From: VXYL01 sp965203685
GTDB taxonomy: Bacteria > Pseudomonadota > Gammaproteobacteria > Pseudomonadales > Azotimanducaceae
Assembly (NCBI GenBank): GCA_965203685.1
Contig: OZ241908.1
Span: 5,456,001-5,520,000 of the forward strand
Length of the DNA: 64,000 nucleotides
Direction of reading: 5' to 3'
Below are positions 52,310 through 61,294 of the stretch, piece by piece; position 1 is the first letter of the stretch, and each line of letters begins with the position of its first letter. The notes under the pieces are model-generated. The model was not told the origin of the DNA, did not search any database, and saw nothing but the letters and a program-made list of their open reading frames with translations. The translations under genes and the position numbers were made by a program.

Positions 52310-52337
52310 GGAATGCGGACGTGGACGTCCGCGTACC
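52310..52337. repeat. Dispersed palindromic repeat, copy 4
   Basis: GAATGCGGACGTGGACGTCC followed by GCGTACCGC lies between the aceE stop and the TPR paralogue 3 start. The symmetric core GCGGACGTGGACGTCCGC is identical to copy 3. Confidence 0.7.
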
Positions 52338-52353
52338 GCTTGACCAAGAACGC

Positions 52354-55026
52354 CTAGGACGGGGCAGCCTTGTCGAGGTCCAGGCCGGCGGTCGACGCGT
52401 AATCCAGAGCGTCGGCGACGGTGGCCTTGTTGGCTTGCGCCAAGGTCGACAGCGCCGCGAACACGACCCAGTCGCGGGACACCTCGAAATAGCCGCGCAG
52501 CGAGTCGCGCGACTCCGACAGACCGTAGCCGTCCGTGCCGAGGACCGTGTAAGCGCCGGGGAACCACCGCGCGATGGAGAGCGGCAACGCCTTCATGTAG
52601 TCCGATGCCGCAACGAACACACCTTCCTCGCCTTCAAGCAACGTCTCGACGTAGGGACGTTCGTCGGAGCCGCCCGCGGTGAGCATCTGCGCACGCTCCG
52701 CGGCCGTGCCTTGCCGCGCCAACTCCGTGTAGCTGGTGACGCTCCACACGTTGACGCGCTTGCCGAGTTCCTCGAGCGCCGACGCCGCGGCCAGGACCTC
52801 CGTGACGATGGCGCCGCTCCCGAGCAGGTTGACGTCCGCGTCCGGCACGCGCCGCAAGGCGTACATGCCGCGCACGATGCCTTCCTCGGCGCCGTCGGGC
52901 ATCGGCGGCATCGCGTAGTTCTGGTTGGTCAGCGTCAGGTAGTAGAAGACGTCCTCGCGCTCGGCGTACATGCGCCGGATGCCGTCGCGCACGATCACCG
53001 CCACCTCGAACGCGAACGCCGGGTCGTAACTCACGAGATTCGGGACGGTCGCCGCAATCAGGTGCGAGTGGCCGTCCTGGTGTTGGACGCCTTCGCCATT
53101 CAACGTCGTGCGTCCCGACGTCCCGCCGAGCAGGAAGCCCTTGCACATCATGTCGCCGCACGCCCAGATCATGTCGCCGACACGCTGGAAGCCGAACATC
53201 GAGTAGAAGATGTAGAACGGGACCATGGGCAGGCCGTAGTTCGCATACGCGGTGCCGGCCGCCAGGAAGGACGCCATGGCCCCGGTCTCGCAGATCCCCT
53301 CCTGCAGGATCTGGCCGTCTTCGGCCTCCCGGTACGGCGCGATCGTGCCGGCGTCCACGGGTTTGTAGTGCTGGCCGGCCGGCGAGTAGATGCCCGCCAA
53401 GGGGAACAGGCCGTCCATCCCGAACGTGCGTGCTTCGTCGGGAACGATAGGCACGATGTAGCGGCCGAGATTGGGATCGTGCAGCAGCTTCTGCAGCAGT
53501 CGCACCATCGCCATGGTCGTGGAGATCTGCCGCTCTCCCGTACCGGCGAGCATGTCGGCGAAGAAGTCCAGCGGCGGGGGCTCCAGCGGCGGGCAGCGGA
53601 CCTCGCGGCTCGGTATCGGCCCGCCCAAGGCGCCGCGACGCGCCTTGAGGTAGTGCACCTCCTGGCTGTCGTCCGGCGGCCGGTAGAACTCGGCGCGTTC
53701 AATCTCGTCGGGCGCCAGGGGAATGCCGAGCCGGGCTGCCAATTCCAGCCGCTCCTCGGGTTTGAGGTACTTTTTCTGATGCACGGTATTGCTGCCCGCC
53801 GCTCCAGGTCCGAGGCCGTCGCCTTTGACCGTCTTGAGGAGCAGAACGCACGGTTTGCCGACAACCTCCTCGGCCTCCTTGAAGGCGGCGTAGATCTTCT
53901 TGTGGTCGTGGCCGCCGCGCTTGATCGCCCGCACTTCCTCGTCGGTGAGCGCGCTCATGAGGTCGCGAAGCGCGGGGTTGTTCTCCACCCAGTGCTCGCG
54001 CTGCACGTCACCCGGGGAGACCGTGTACATCTGGTAGTCCCCGTCGACCGCCTGCTCCATGCGATCCTGCAGCACGCCGTCGGCGTCGCGCTCGAAGAGG
54101 ATGTCCCAGCCGCCGCCCCAGATCACCTTGATCACGTGCCAGTCCGCGCCGCGAAAGGCGCGTTCGAGTTCCTGGATGATCTTGCCGTTGCCGCGCACCG
54201 GTCCGTCCAGGCGCTGCAGGTTGCAGTTCACGGCCAGCACGATGTTGTCGAGTTGCTCGCGGGCCGCGATGGCTATCGTCCCGAGCACCTCGGGCTCGTC
54301 GGACTCGCCGTCGCCGATGAAGGCCCAGATCTTGCCGCCGTTGTCCTTCTTGAGCCCGCGATGTTCGAGGTACTTGGCGAACCGCGCCTGGTAGATCGCC
54401 GACGGCGTGGACAGACCCATGCTGGCGCAGGGCATCTGCCAAAACCACGGCATGCGGCGCGGGTGCGGATAGGAGGGTAGGCCGCCGCCGTCGGCCAACT
54501 CGCGGCGGAAGTTGTTCAGTTCCGCCTCCGAGATGCGCCCCTCAAGGAAGGCGCGCGCATAGATGCCGGGCGACGTGTGCGCCTGGAAGTGGACCTGGTC
54601 GCCGCCGTAGGTCTCGCTCTGGCTTCGGAAGACGTGATTGAGGCCGACTTCCATCATCGTCGACGCCGAGAGGTAGGTCGCAATGTGGCCGCCCACGCCG
54701 GATCCGGCGTCGTAGGCCTTGAGCACCATGGCGGCCGCGTTCCAGCGCAGGATGTTCTCGATTCGGCTTTCGAGTTCGATATCGCCCGGATAGGGCGGCT
54801 GGTCGCCTAGCGCGATCGAGTTGCGGTAGGGCGTGTTGAGTGCGGCATCGGTGAGCACGATGCCCTTGTGCGACAGTTGATGCTGAAGGCGGGTGAGCAG
54901 CGACTTGGCCATCTCGCCGCCGTGTTCGTCAAGGACGCTCGCGAGCGCGTCGATCCACTCCTGCTGCTCGAGTTCCCACTCGCCGGGCGCGACCTGATGG
55001 CTGGTCACCGTCATGCATCCGAGCAT
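52354..55026 (-). CDS. aceE: Pyruvate dehydrogenase E1 component, homodimeric type
   Basis: AceE decarboxylates pyruvate with thiamine diphosphate and acetylates the E2 lipoyl domain. The 890-residue protein matches E. coli AceE in length and order: GGDQVHFQAHTSPGIYARAF, SYPHPRRMPWFWQMPCASMG, the ThDP/Mg site GDGESDEPEVLGT...NCNLQRLDGPV, GGTSGRTTLNGEGVQHQDGH and VLGTDGYGLSESRDSLR. Start is ATG 55026 or 55014. No aceF (E2) or lpd gene is adjacent, which is unusual. It is divergent from the SDR at 55122. Confidence 0.95.
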   Translation of the reverse strand: MLGCMTVTSHQVAPGEWELEQQEWIDALASVLDEHGGEMAKSLLTRLQHQLSHKGIVLTDAALNTPYRNSIALGDQPPYPGDIELESRIENILRWNAAAMVLKAYDAGSGVGGHIATYLSASTMMEVGLNHVFRSQSETYGGDQVHFQAHTSPGIYARAFLEGRISEAELNNFRRELADGGGLPSYPHPRRMPWFWQMPCASMGLSTPSAIYQARFAKYLEHRGLKKDNGGKIWAFIGDGESDEPEVLGTIAIAAREQLDNIVLAVNCNLQRLDGPVRGNGKIIQELERAFRGADWHVIKVIWGGGWDILFERDADGVLQDRMEQAVDGDYQMYTVSPGDVQREHWVENNPALRDLMSALTDEEVRAIKRGGHDHKKIYAAFKEAEEVVGKPCVLLLKTVKGDGLGPGAAGSNTVHQKKYLKPEERLELAARLGIPLAPDEIERAEFYRPPDDSQEVHYLKARRGALGGPIPSREVRCPPLEPPPLDFFADMLAGTGERQISTTMAMVRLLQKLLHDPNLGRYIVPIVPDEARTFGMDGLFPLAGIYSPAGQHYKPVDAGTIAPYREAEDGQILQEGICETGAMASFLAAGTAYANYGLPMVPFYIFYSMFGFQRVGDMIWACGDMMCKGFLLGGTSGRTTLNGEGVQHQDGHSHLIAATVPNLVSYDPAFAFEVAVIVRDGIRRMYAEREDVFYYLTLTNQNYAMPPMPDGAEEGIVRGMYALRRVPDADVNLLGSGAIVTEVLAAASALEELGKRVNVWSVTSYTELARQGTAAERAQMLTAGGSDERPYVETLLEGEEGVFVAASDYMKALPLSIARWFPGAYTVLGTDGYGLSESRDSLRGYFEVSRDWVVFAALSTLAQANKATVADALDYASTAGLDLDKAAPS

Positions 55027-55121
55027 ACCGGGTTGTCCGGGGACGTTGTATTCTCGCCCGAGTCGCCACCAAGCGACTCGCGTCGCCGTCAGGCGACTCG
55101 CTTCTACAGACGGGAGGCAAC

Positions 55122-56018
55122 ATGCAAAACGTCACGGGGAAAGTCGCGTTCATCACCGGCGGCGCCAGCGGTATGGGGCTCGCGATGGCGCGGTCGTTCT
55201 CCAGCGCCGGCATGAAGGTCGTGATCGCCGACATCGAGGACGACGCGCTCGCCGCGGTGGCGCGCGAATTCGAGGCCAGCAACGCCGAGTTCCTGACGCT
55301 GAAGGTGGACGTCACGGATCGCGAGGCGATGGCCGAGGCCGCCGACGCCGCCGAGGAACGGTTCGGCAAGGTGCACGTGGTCTGCAACAACGCCGGCGTC
55401 GCCGTCGGCGGCACCGTGGACCAGAACACCTGGGAAGACTGGGACTGGGTGACCGGAGTGAACATAGACGGCGTGGTGAACGGCATCCAGATCTTCACCG
55501 AGCGCATGAAACGGCACGGCGAGGGCGGCCATTTCGTCAACACCGCCTCGATGGCCGGGCACATCCCGGTGCCGGGGCTCGGTATCTACGCGATGACCAA
55601 GTACGCCGTCGTCGGCATCTCCGAGACCATGCGCGTCGACTTGGCCCCGCTCGACATCGGCGTCTCCGTGCTCTGTCCCGGCGTCGTCAACACCAACATC
55701 TTCACCTCGGAGCGCAATCGCCCCGAGTCGCTGCCGGGTGATTCGAAGATCACGCTCAGCGGCGGGAACTTGGACGAGGCCGCTACCGATGCCGACCGCG
55801 AGGAGCGGATGCGGCTGATCCGCGAAGGCGCCCTCGACCCGGCCGTCGTCGGCGACATGGTGCTTCACGCCATCCGCGAGAACGAGTTCTACATCTTCAC
55901 GCACCCAGAACTGAAAGCCATCAGCGACACCCGTTTCGAGGACATGGCTGGTGCCTACGAACGCTGGGAATCCTGGCGCGAGGAACGCGGGATCAAACCG
56001 ACACCCCGGCCGACGTAG
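55122..56018 (+). CDS. Short-chain dehydrogenase/reductase
   Basis: The 298-residue classical SDR has the cofactor motif FITGGASGMGLAMARSF, an acidic D in VVIADIEDD (favouring NAD over NADP), NNAGVAVGG, and the catalytic Y-x-x-x-K in GIYAMTKYAVVG with an upstream Ser in NTASMAGH. The substrate is unknown. Seven bases separate it from the PQQ dehydrogenase gene, suggesting an alcohol-aldehyde oxidation operon. Confidence 0.88.
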   Translation: MQNVTGKVAFITGGASGMGLAMARSFSSAGMKVVIADIEDDALAAVAREFEASNAEFLTLKVDVTDREAMAEAADAAEERFGKVHVVCNNAGVAVGGTVDQNTWEDWDWVTGVNIDGVVNGIQIFTERMKRHGEGGHFVNTASMAGHIPVPGLGIYAMTKYAVVGISETMRVDLAPLDIGVSVLCPGVVNTNIFTSERNRPESLPGDSKITLSGGNLDEAATDADREERMRLIREGALDPAVVGDMVLHAIRENEFYIFTHPELKAISDTRFEDMAGAYERWESWREERGIKPTPRPT

Positions 56019-56025
56019 GCGCGAC

Positions 56026-58263
56026 ATGCAGGCGCATTGCCTTTTGGCGCGGTGGACCGCGCCTGCCTTCGCGTTGGTTCTTTCAGCGTGCGGCCCTGAA
56101 CGCGCGCCCGATGCGCCTTCCGGGAACCTGGCACCCGACGCAGTGCAGGACCGCGCCACCGAAATCCGCGCCGCCACGGCAACCGTCCACGGGTTGCGCA
56201 TCGGCGCGGCGGACGCCGAACCCGGCAACTGGCTGGCCCACGGCCGGACCTACGCCGAGGAACGGCACAGCCCGCTTGCCGACATCAACGCCGACTCCGT
56301 GGGCGGCCTCGGTCTGGCCTGGTACTGGAACACCGGCGATGTGCGTGGCCTCGAGGCGACGCCGATCGTGGTCGACGGCGTTCTGTTCACCACCGGCACG
56401 TGGAGCCGGGTGTACGCCAATGACGGCAGGACCGGCGAACTCATCTGGCAGTACGACCCCGAAGTTCCGCGACAGTGGGCGAAGTACGCGTGCTGCGACG
56501 TGGTCAACCGCGGCGTTGCGGTTTGGAAGGGCCGTGTCTTCGTCGGCACGCTCGACGGTCGCCTGGTGGCTCTCGATGCCGGCAACGGCGAGGTGGTCTG
56601 GGAGGTCCTCACCATCGACCCGGAGCGCCCATATACGATCACCGGCGCACCCCGCGTGTTGAACGACATGGTAGTGATCGGCAACGGCGGCGCCGAGTAC
56701 GGCGTGCGGGGCTACGTCACGGCCTACGACTGGGAGACCGGCGCGCAGAAGTGGCGCTTCCACACCGTTCCCGGCGACCCCGCCAAACCGTTCGAGAACC
56801 CCGCGATGGAAATGGCCGCGTCGACGTGGCATGGCGGCAACTGGTGGGAGGTCGGCGGCGGGGGCACGGTGTGGGACTCGATGGCGTTCGATCCCGAACT
56901 CGACCTCCTCTACATCGGCGTCGGCAACGGCTCGCCGTGGAACCGCGAGATCCGCAGTCCCGGCGGCGGCGACAACCTGTTCCTCGCCTCCATCGTTGCG
57001 CTCGATCCGAACGACGGGTCGTTGGTCTGGCACTACCAGACCACACCCGGCGAGACCTGGGACTACACCGCCACGCAGCACATGATCCTCGCGGACCTCG
57101 AGATCGACGGCACCGTGCGCAAGGTGATCATGCAGGCGCCGAAGAACGGCTTCTTCTACGTGCTCGATCGGACCGACGGCACGTTCATCTCCGCCGAGCC
57201 CTACGTTGCCGTCAACTGGGCAAGCGGCATCGATCCCGAAACCGGCCGCCCGATCGAGAACCCGGGCGCACGCTATGTCGACGACACCGCCGTCGTCTTC
57301 CCGTCCGCGCATGGCGGGCACAACTGGCACCCCATGGCCTACAGCCCGGATACGCGGTTGGTCTACGTGCCGGTGCTGGATATGGGATTCCCGTACGCGC
57401 AGCACGGGGATTTCGTCTACCAGCCCGGGGAGATGAACCCGGGCATCGACATCGGGGCGTTGCTGCCGCCCAAGACGCCCGATGAACGCGTCGCGATGCT
57501 GCAGTCCATGAAAGGCCACCTCGCTGCTTGGGATCCCGTCAATCAACGAGAAGCTTGGCGCGTGCAGCATGCGACGACGTGGAACGGCGGCGTGCTGTCG
57601 ACCGCGGGCAATCTCGTCTTCCAGGGCCGTTCCGACGGAGTCTTCGCTGCCTATGCCGCCGACACGGGCGAGCCCAAATGGGAAATGCCCGTGCACACCG
57701 GGATCGTCGCGGCCCCTGTCAGCTATGCCATCGACGGCGAACAATACATTGCGGTCGTCGCCAACTGGGGCGGGTCGTTCACGCTCTTCTCGGGTGTCCC
57801 GCGGCACCGGGGCAACGTCCTCACCGAGGGCCGCATCCTCGCCTTCAAGTTGGGTGGCGAAGCCAAGCTGCCAGAACCCGAGATCACCTACGTCAACATT
57901 CCCGAGCCGCCCGCCATCGAGGCCACCGCCGAGGAGATCGAACAGGGCGAATTGCTCTACCACACCTGGTGCACCGCCTGTCACGGCGCCGGCGTGACCT
58001 CGGGCAGTTCCGTACCGGACCTCAAGTACCTGCCATCCGCGTCCCACTCGCGTTGGAACCTCATCGTGCGCCAAGGCGTCTACGCCACGGTCGGAATGCC
58101 TGGCTTCGACCATATACTCGACGAGTCGGACTCGAATGCGATCCATGCCTATGTCGTGAGCGAAGCAAGGGCGGCGATCGCGTTTTGCCAGTCGGAGTAC
58201 CCCGAACGCTACCCCGAGCTTTTCGCCACGGCGTGTACGAAGGGCATCGTCGTTAGCTACTGA
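56026..58263 (+). CDS. PQQ-dependent quinohaemoprotein dehydrogenase, lipoprotein-like
   Basis: The 745-residue protein has a signal peptide with a possible lipobox (ALVLSACGPE), a PQQ beta-propeller and a C-terminal cytochrome c domain. PQQ-site features seen: adjacent cysteines in YACCDVVNRG, the Glu of NGGAEYGVRGY, the Asn of GVGNGSPWN and the catalytic Asp of GETWDYTA. The haem motif is CTACHG near residue ~670, with a Met ligand candidate in VGMPGF. It should oxidise alcohols in the periplasm and pass electrons to cytochromes; the substrate is unknown. Preceded by the SDR. Confidence 0.92.
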   Translation: MQAHCLLARWTAPAFALVLSACGPERAPDAPSGNLAPDAVQDRATEIRAATATVHGLRIGAADAEPGNWLAHGRTYAEERHSPLADINADSVGGLGLAWYWNTGDVRGLEATPIVVDGVLFTTGTWSRVYANDGRTGELIWQYDPEVPRQWAKYACCDVVNRGVAVWKGRVFVGTLDGRLVALDAGNGEVVWEVLTIDPERPYTITGAPRVLNDMVVIGNGGAEYGVRGYVTAYDWETGAQKWRFHTVPGDPAKPFENPAMEMAASTWHGGNWWEVGGGGTVWDSMAFDPELDLLYIGVGNGSPWNREIRSPGGGDNLFLASIVALDPNDGSLVWHYQTTPGETWDYTATQHMILADLEIDGTVRKVIMQAPKNGFFYVLDRTDGTFISAEPYVAVNWASGIDPETGRPIENPGARYVDDTAVVFPSAHGGHNWHPMAYSPDTRLVYVPVLDMGFPYAQHGDFVYQPGEMNPGIDIGALLPPKTPDERVAMLQSMKGHLAAWDPVNQREAWRVQHATTWNGGVLSTAGNLVFQGRSDGVFAAYAADTGEPKWEMPVHTGIVAAPVSYAIDGEQYIAVVANWGGSFTLFSGVPRHRGNVLTEGRILAFKLGGEAKLPEPEITYVNIPEPPAIEATAEEIEQGELLYHTWCTACHGAGVTSGSSVPDLKYLPSASHSRWNLIVRQGVYATVGMPGFDHILDESDSNAIHAYVVSEARAAIAFCQSEYPERYPELFATACTKGIVVSY

Positions 58264-58336
58264 CAGCCGGCGTAACTTGCGCTAGGTTCTCGGTGAGTCC
58301 GAACTGGACCGAGGAACGATGCTGCGGAACTTGTCG

Positions 58337-58419
58337 GTGCGCGGACGTCCTCGAACCGCTTTGCGGTTCGCAACCGCTTTGCGGTTCGCATCGGCCTGCC
58401 GTTCGCGTCCGCATTCAGG
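58337..58419. repeat. Dispersed palindromic repeat, copy 5, interrupted by tandem hairpins
   Basis: The two halves of the palindrome (GTGCGCGGACGTCC at 58337-58350 and CGCGTCCGCATTCAGG at 58404-58419) are split by about 53 bases. The insert holds an exact 18-base tandem repeat (58354-58371, 58372-58389), each copy able to form an AACCGC-TTT-GCGGTT hairpin. The element lies in the 5' leader of the following gene. Confidence 0.6.
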
Positions 58420-58435
58420 CCTTGGAAGTCGGCGG

Positions 58436-60397
58436 ATGGCCGCTTTTGGCCTCGGCCTCCTCGCGTTCGTCATCGGGCCAGCGGCGAGCGCTCAGGACGA
58501 GCCCGACTTCGGTCCCTATCTATCACCGAGTTTCGACAACCCCAAGCTGTCGCCGGACGGCAAGCACGTCGCCGTCAGGCGAGTCGCGCAAGACCGCCCC
58601 TTCCTCGAGATCTACAACGTGGCGACCAGCGACTCCCTCGGCACGTTCATCATGGCAGAGGGCATAGGGATCGGCGACCACATGTGGGGGGATAATCGCA
58701 GACTGCTCATCCAGGTGCGTCGCGGCGACGAGTTCTGGACGGACGGCCAAGCCGGCGGAAACTGGCTGCGCTACGACATCCAGACGCGCAAGAACCACAG
58801 GCTCTTCCAGAACACCCCAAGGCGAGCGCTGTCGGCCCGCGGCCTGCTCTTCAGGACGCGCTTCTATGCGTTTTCCGATCACTTCGTCGGCCACGCGTTC
58901 GACGACGACCCGAACGACACCTTGGTGATCTTTCCCGACACGCGCGACTCCTGGGTCAGTCGCTACGACACTCGACGGGATCGGTACGAACGACTCGCCG
59001 ACGTCCCCTCCGAGATCTTCGACGTCTATGCCGACCGCGAAGGCCGCGTACTCGCCACGTGGGGTCAACCGCCGTCGGCGTCGAGGACCTACAAGGACCA
59101 AGTGCAGTTGCTGTACCGCCGGAGCGCCGACGACGAGTTCAAGACCGCCTTGGCCGGCCACATCGACGAGTTCGACGTGGACCTCGTCGCCGCCGGGCCG
59201 CACAAGGACAGCGTCTACATCCTTGAGAACACCACCGGTCCCTACTTGGGCTTGAGCGTCCTCGACCTCACGGACGGCTCCATCAAGGCGGCGTTCCGGC
59301 CCGGTCGAACCGATGTCATCCGCACCTACCTCGACGGCAAGCGCCACCTCTACGCGGTTCGCTACGACGACCACTTCCCGCAATTCCACTACCCCGACCC
59401 GAACCATCCGGCCGCCGTGCTGCACCGGTTCGCGATGACCGGCTTCAAGGACATGGACGTGGAGATCGCGAGCCTTGCCCGCGATGCGCCACAAGCCATC
59501 CTCGACGTGCGGGGCGACAGCGAACCCGGGATGTACTACCTCGCCGAACTCGGTGGCAAGGAGGTCAAAGGGCTGTTCCGCCGTGCGCCGGGTGTCGCAG
59601 GTCTCGGTGCTCGGCACCCCATCGAGTTCGCTGCCGCCGACGGAACCCGACTCACCGGCTACATCACGTTGCCGAGCGGTCATACCGGGGGTGAGCCCAT
59701 CCCCTTTGTCGTGCTGCCGGGCGACGACATTTTCTCGTTGCCCGCGACCTGGGGCTACGACGCCGAGTCGCAATTGTTCGCCAGCCGTGGGTTCGGCGTA
59801 CTGGAGGTCAATGTCCGTGGCAGCCTGGGCTTCGGCCGCGAATTCCATGCCGCGGGCGTCGGCCACGTCGCTACCCGTGGACCCGCCGATCTCAGCGCCG
59901 GCGTCAACACCGTGGTCGCCAACGGCACCGCCGACCCCGACCGGATCTGCATCGTCGGGCGCCGCGACGGCGCCTACGCGGCCATTCTCGCCTCGCTGCG
60001 CCGGCCGGCGCAGTACCGATGCGTGGTGACCATGAACGGCACTTACGACGTCGCCGCCATCCGCAAGTTCCTGCCCGCCGGCGGTGCCCGCGAGCGCTTT
60101 GCCGGGCAGATCGCCCGGGCGGACGCGGACGATGCCGCGTTCCGGGAAATCTCGCCGCGCTACCTAGCCGCACGCATCGATACGCCGCTCTTGATCGTCG
60201 AAGCAGTCCAACTCACCAGGACCATGCCCACCCAGGCCCGCGAGATGATCCGTGCCCTGAAGAACGCCAACATCCCCCATGAAGTCCACGAGGTGTCCAC
60301 CACGCGGACCAACCGGTTGCTTACGCACGCGTCTCGGCGCGAGGCGTATGCACGGATCGTGACTTTCCTCGAGGAGCACCTGGGGACGGCACAGTAA
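58436..60397 (+). CDS. Exported S9-peptidase-like protein lacking the catalytic triad
   Basis: The 653-residue protein has a signal peptide (FGLGLLAFVIGPAASA), a beta-propeller-like region (FGPYLSPSFDNPKLSPDGKH and onward) and a C-terminal alpha/beta-hydrolase domain with good S9 spacing (ASRGFGVLEVNVRGSLGFGR). Where active S9 enzymes have G-x-S-Y-G-G this has VGRRDGAYAA; the Asp region (HG.DD) reads VEAVQL; the His region reads TTRTNRLL; the oxyanion HGGP reads PGDDI. All active-site elements are lost, yet the frame is intact. ATG 58436 is chosen because the upstream ATG 58319 would read through a repeat element. Confidence 0.75.
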   Translation: MAAFGLGLLAFVIGPAASAQDEPDFGPYLSPSFDNPKLSPDGKHVAVRRVAQDRPFLEIYNVATSDSLGTFIMAEGIGIGDHMWGDNRRLLIQVRRGDEFWTDGQAGGNWLRYDIQTRKNHRLFQNTPRRALSARGLLFRTRFYAFSDHFVGHAFDDDPNDTLVIFPDTRDSWVSRYDTRRDRYERLADVPSEIFDVYADREGRVLATWGQPPSASRTYKDQVQLLYRRSADDEFKTALAGHIDEFDVDLVAAGPHKDSVYILENTTGPYLGLSVLDLTDGSIKAAFRPGRTDVIRTYLDGKRHLYAVRYDDHFPQFHYPDPNHPAAVLHRFAMTGFKDMDVEIASLARDAPQAILDVRGDSEPGMYYLAELGGKEVKGLFRRAPGVAGLGARHPIEFAAADGTRLTGYITLPSGHTGGEPIPFVVLPGDDIFSLPATWGYDAESQLFASRGFGVLEVNVRGSLGFGREFHAAGVGHVATRGPADLSAGVNTVVANGTADPDRICIVGRRDGAYAAILASLRRPAQYRCVVTMNGTYDVAAIRKFLPAGGARERFAGQIARADADDAAFREISPRYLAARIDTPLLIVEAVQLTRTMPTQAREMIRALKNANIPHEVHEVSTTRTNRLLTHASRREAYARIVTFLEEHLGTAQ

Positions 60398-60410
60398 CTA
60401 CCTCGGGGGT

Positions 60411-61044
60411 TCAGTCCTCGTCGCTGCGCGCACGCTCGCAGACGTACTCGAATGTCGCCTCCGCAATGCGCGCACAGGCGGTCTTGACCGCTTCCCTGTC
60501 GTGCCAGCGCGGTGCGAGGTGTCGGTACTCCGAGAGTTCCGTGCTATCGAGATCGTAAGGCAGCGGAGTCGCCAACTGGGCGTGCAACTGTTGCAGCGCC
60601 GACTCGCCGCTTTCCTGCGGGTAGAACTCGTCGAAAGGCAACAGCGCTCGCCCGGCCGCCTCAACGCCCTGGAGGTGGGCCAGCGCGGCAAAGTCCAGGT
60701 AGTCGCGCGTCGCGTTGCGGCGGAGAATCAGCACGGCCTTGATGCGCAGGATCTCGGCCTTGGTCGGAATGGTCAGCGACACGCCCCGATGGTCCAACGT
60801 CGTCGTCTCGAGTGGTCGATAACGGATCAGTTGCCGGACGCTGGTTTCGATGCCGTCCAAACTGCCGAGGATGAGCACCGGTTTACGCACTCCGGCCGTT
60901 CGCCAGCCTGCCACATCCTCAAGTTGCTGAAGCACGGTTTCGAACCGGCCACGGAGATCCGGCAGGACATGGTTCAGCGTCGCGCGAGGCCGCGGCCGAG
61001 AGGACCTCCTCCCAGTCAGGCAGCGGCTCGGCGGAAGCGGACAT
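60411..61044 (-). pseudogene. AbiEii/AbiGii-type nucleotidyltransferase gene with an internal deletion and frameshift
   Basis: The N-terminal frame from ATG 61044 reads MSASAEPLPDWEEVLSAAAS and then loses homology. The family-like sequence resumes in another frame from about 60980 as HVLPDLRGRFETVLQQLEDV, and continues GSLDGIETSVRQLIRYRPLE and LRRNATRDYLDFAAL to 60411. The missing part between them normally holds the nucleotidyltransferase GG-T...D-x-D site, so the product would be inactive. The 3' frame could still produce a 174-residue piece from GTG 60935. The partner gene directly upstream overlaps by 29 bases. Confidence 0.7.
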
Positions 61045-61243
61045 GGTTCATCCAGAAGTGGTGCCGCTGGGCATAGGGGTCGTGGGTGTGTCGCGCGCAG
61101 ACGCGCTCAATCCGATCCAAGAGGGTCGGATCGTCAATCGCAGCGCGGCGCAGATCGGCCCAGTCCTGCCACCGCCCACGCGAGATGACGTCGTCGACCG
61201 CAGCGGCGGTGTAGTCTTGGTGGTTCAAGTGGCGATGTTTCAC
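61016..61243 (-). CDS. Small partner protein of the AbiEii-like toxin (possible antitoxin)
   Basis: The 75-residue protein starts at GTG 61243 and reads KHRHLNHQDYTAAAVDDVIS, then GRWQDWADLRRAAIDDPTLL and a His/Arg-rich end HHFWMNHVRFRRAA. It overlaps the nucleotidyltransferase start by 29 bases, the arrangement of toxin-antitoxin pairs. No helix-turn-helix is obvious. The antitoxin role is inferred only from position; it may now be an orphan because the downstream gene is broken. Confidence 0.55.
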   Translation of the reverse strand: MKHRHLNHQDYTAAAVDDVISRGRWQDWADLRRAAIDDPTLLDRIERVCARHTHDPYAQRHHFWMNHVRFRRAAA

Positions 61244-61294
61244 GGCAATCCGTCGGCGTTCGCGGATCGTTTCGATTGTACGCCCCTCCAGGTC

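Noticed and set aside
52291..54480. 729-residue forward open frame opposite aceE
   Set aside because: Antisense shadow of aceE; Arg/Val/His-rich and without any recognisable domain.
56083..58146. 687-residue reverse open frame opposite the PQQ dehydrogenase gene
   Set aside because: Antisense shadow; the forward frame has a haem motif and full PQQ-site residues.
58319..58435. Upstream ATG 58319 as the start of the S9-like gene
   Set aside because: The extension reads through repeat copy 5 and would put 39 Arg/Ala-rich residues before a clear signal peptide.
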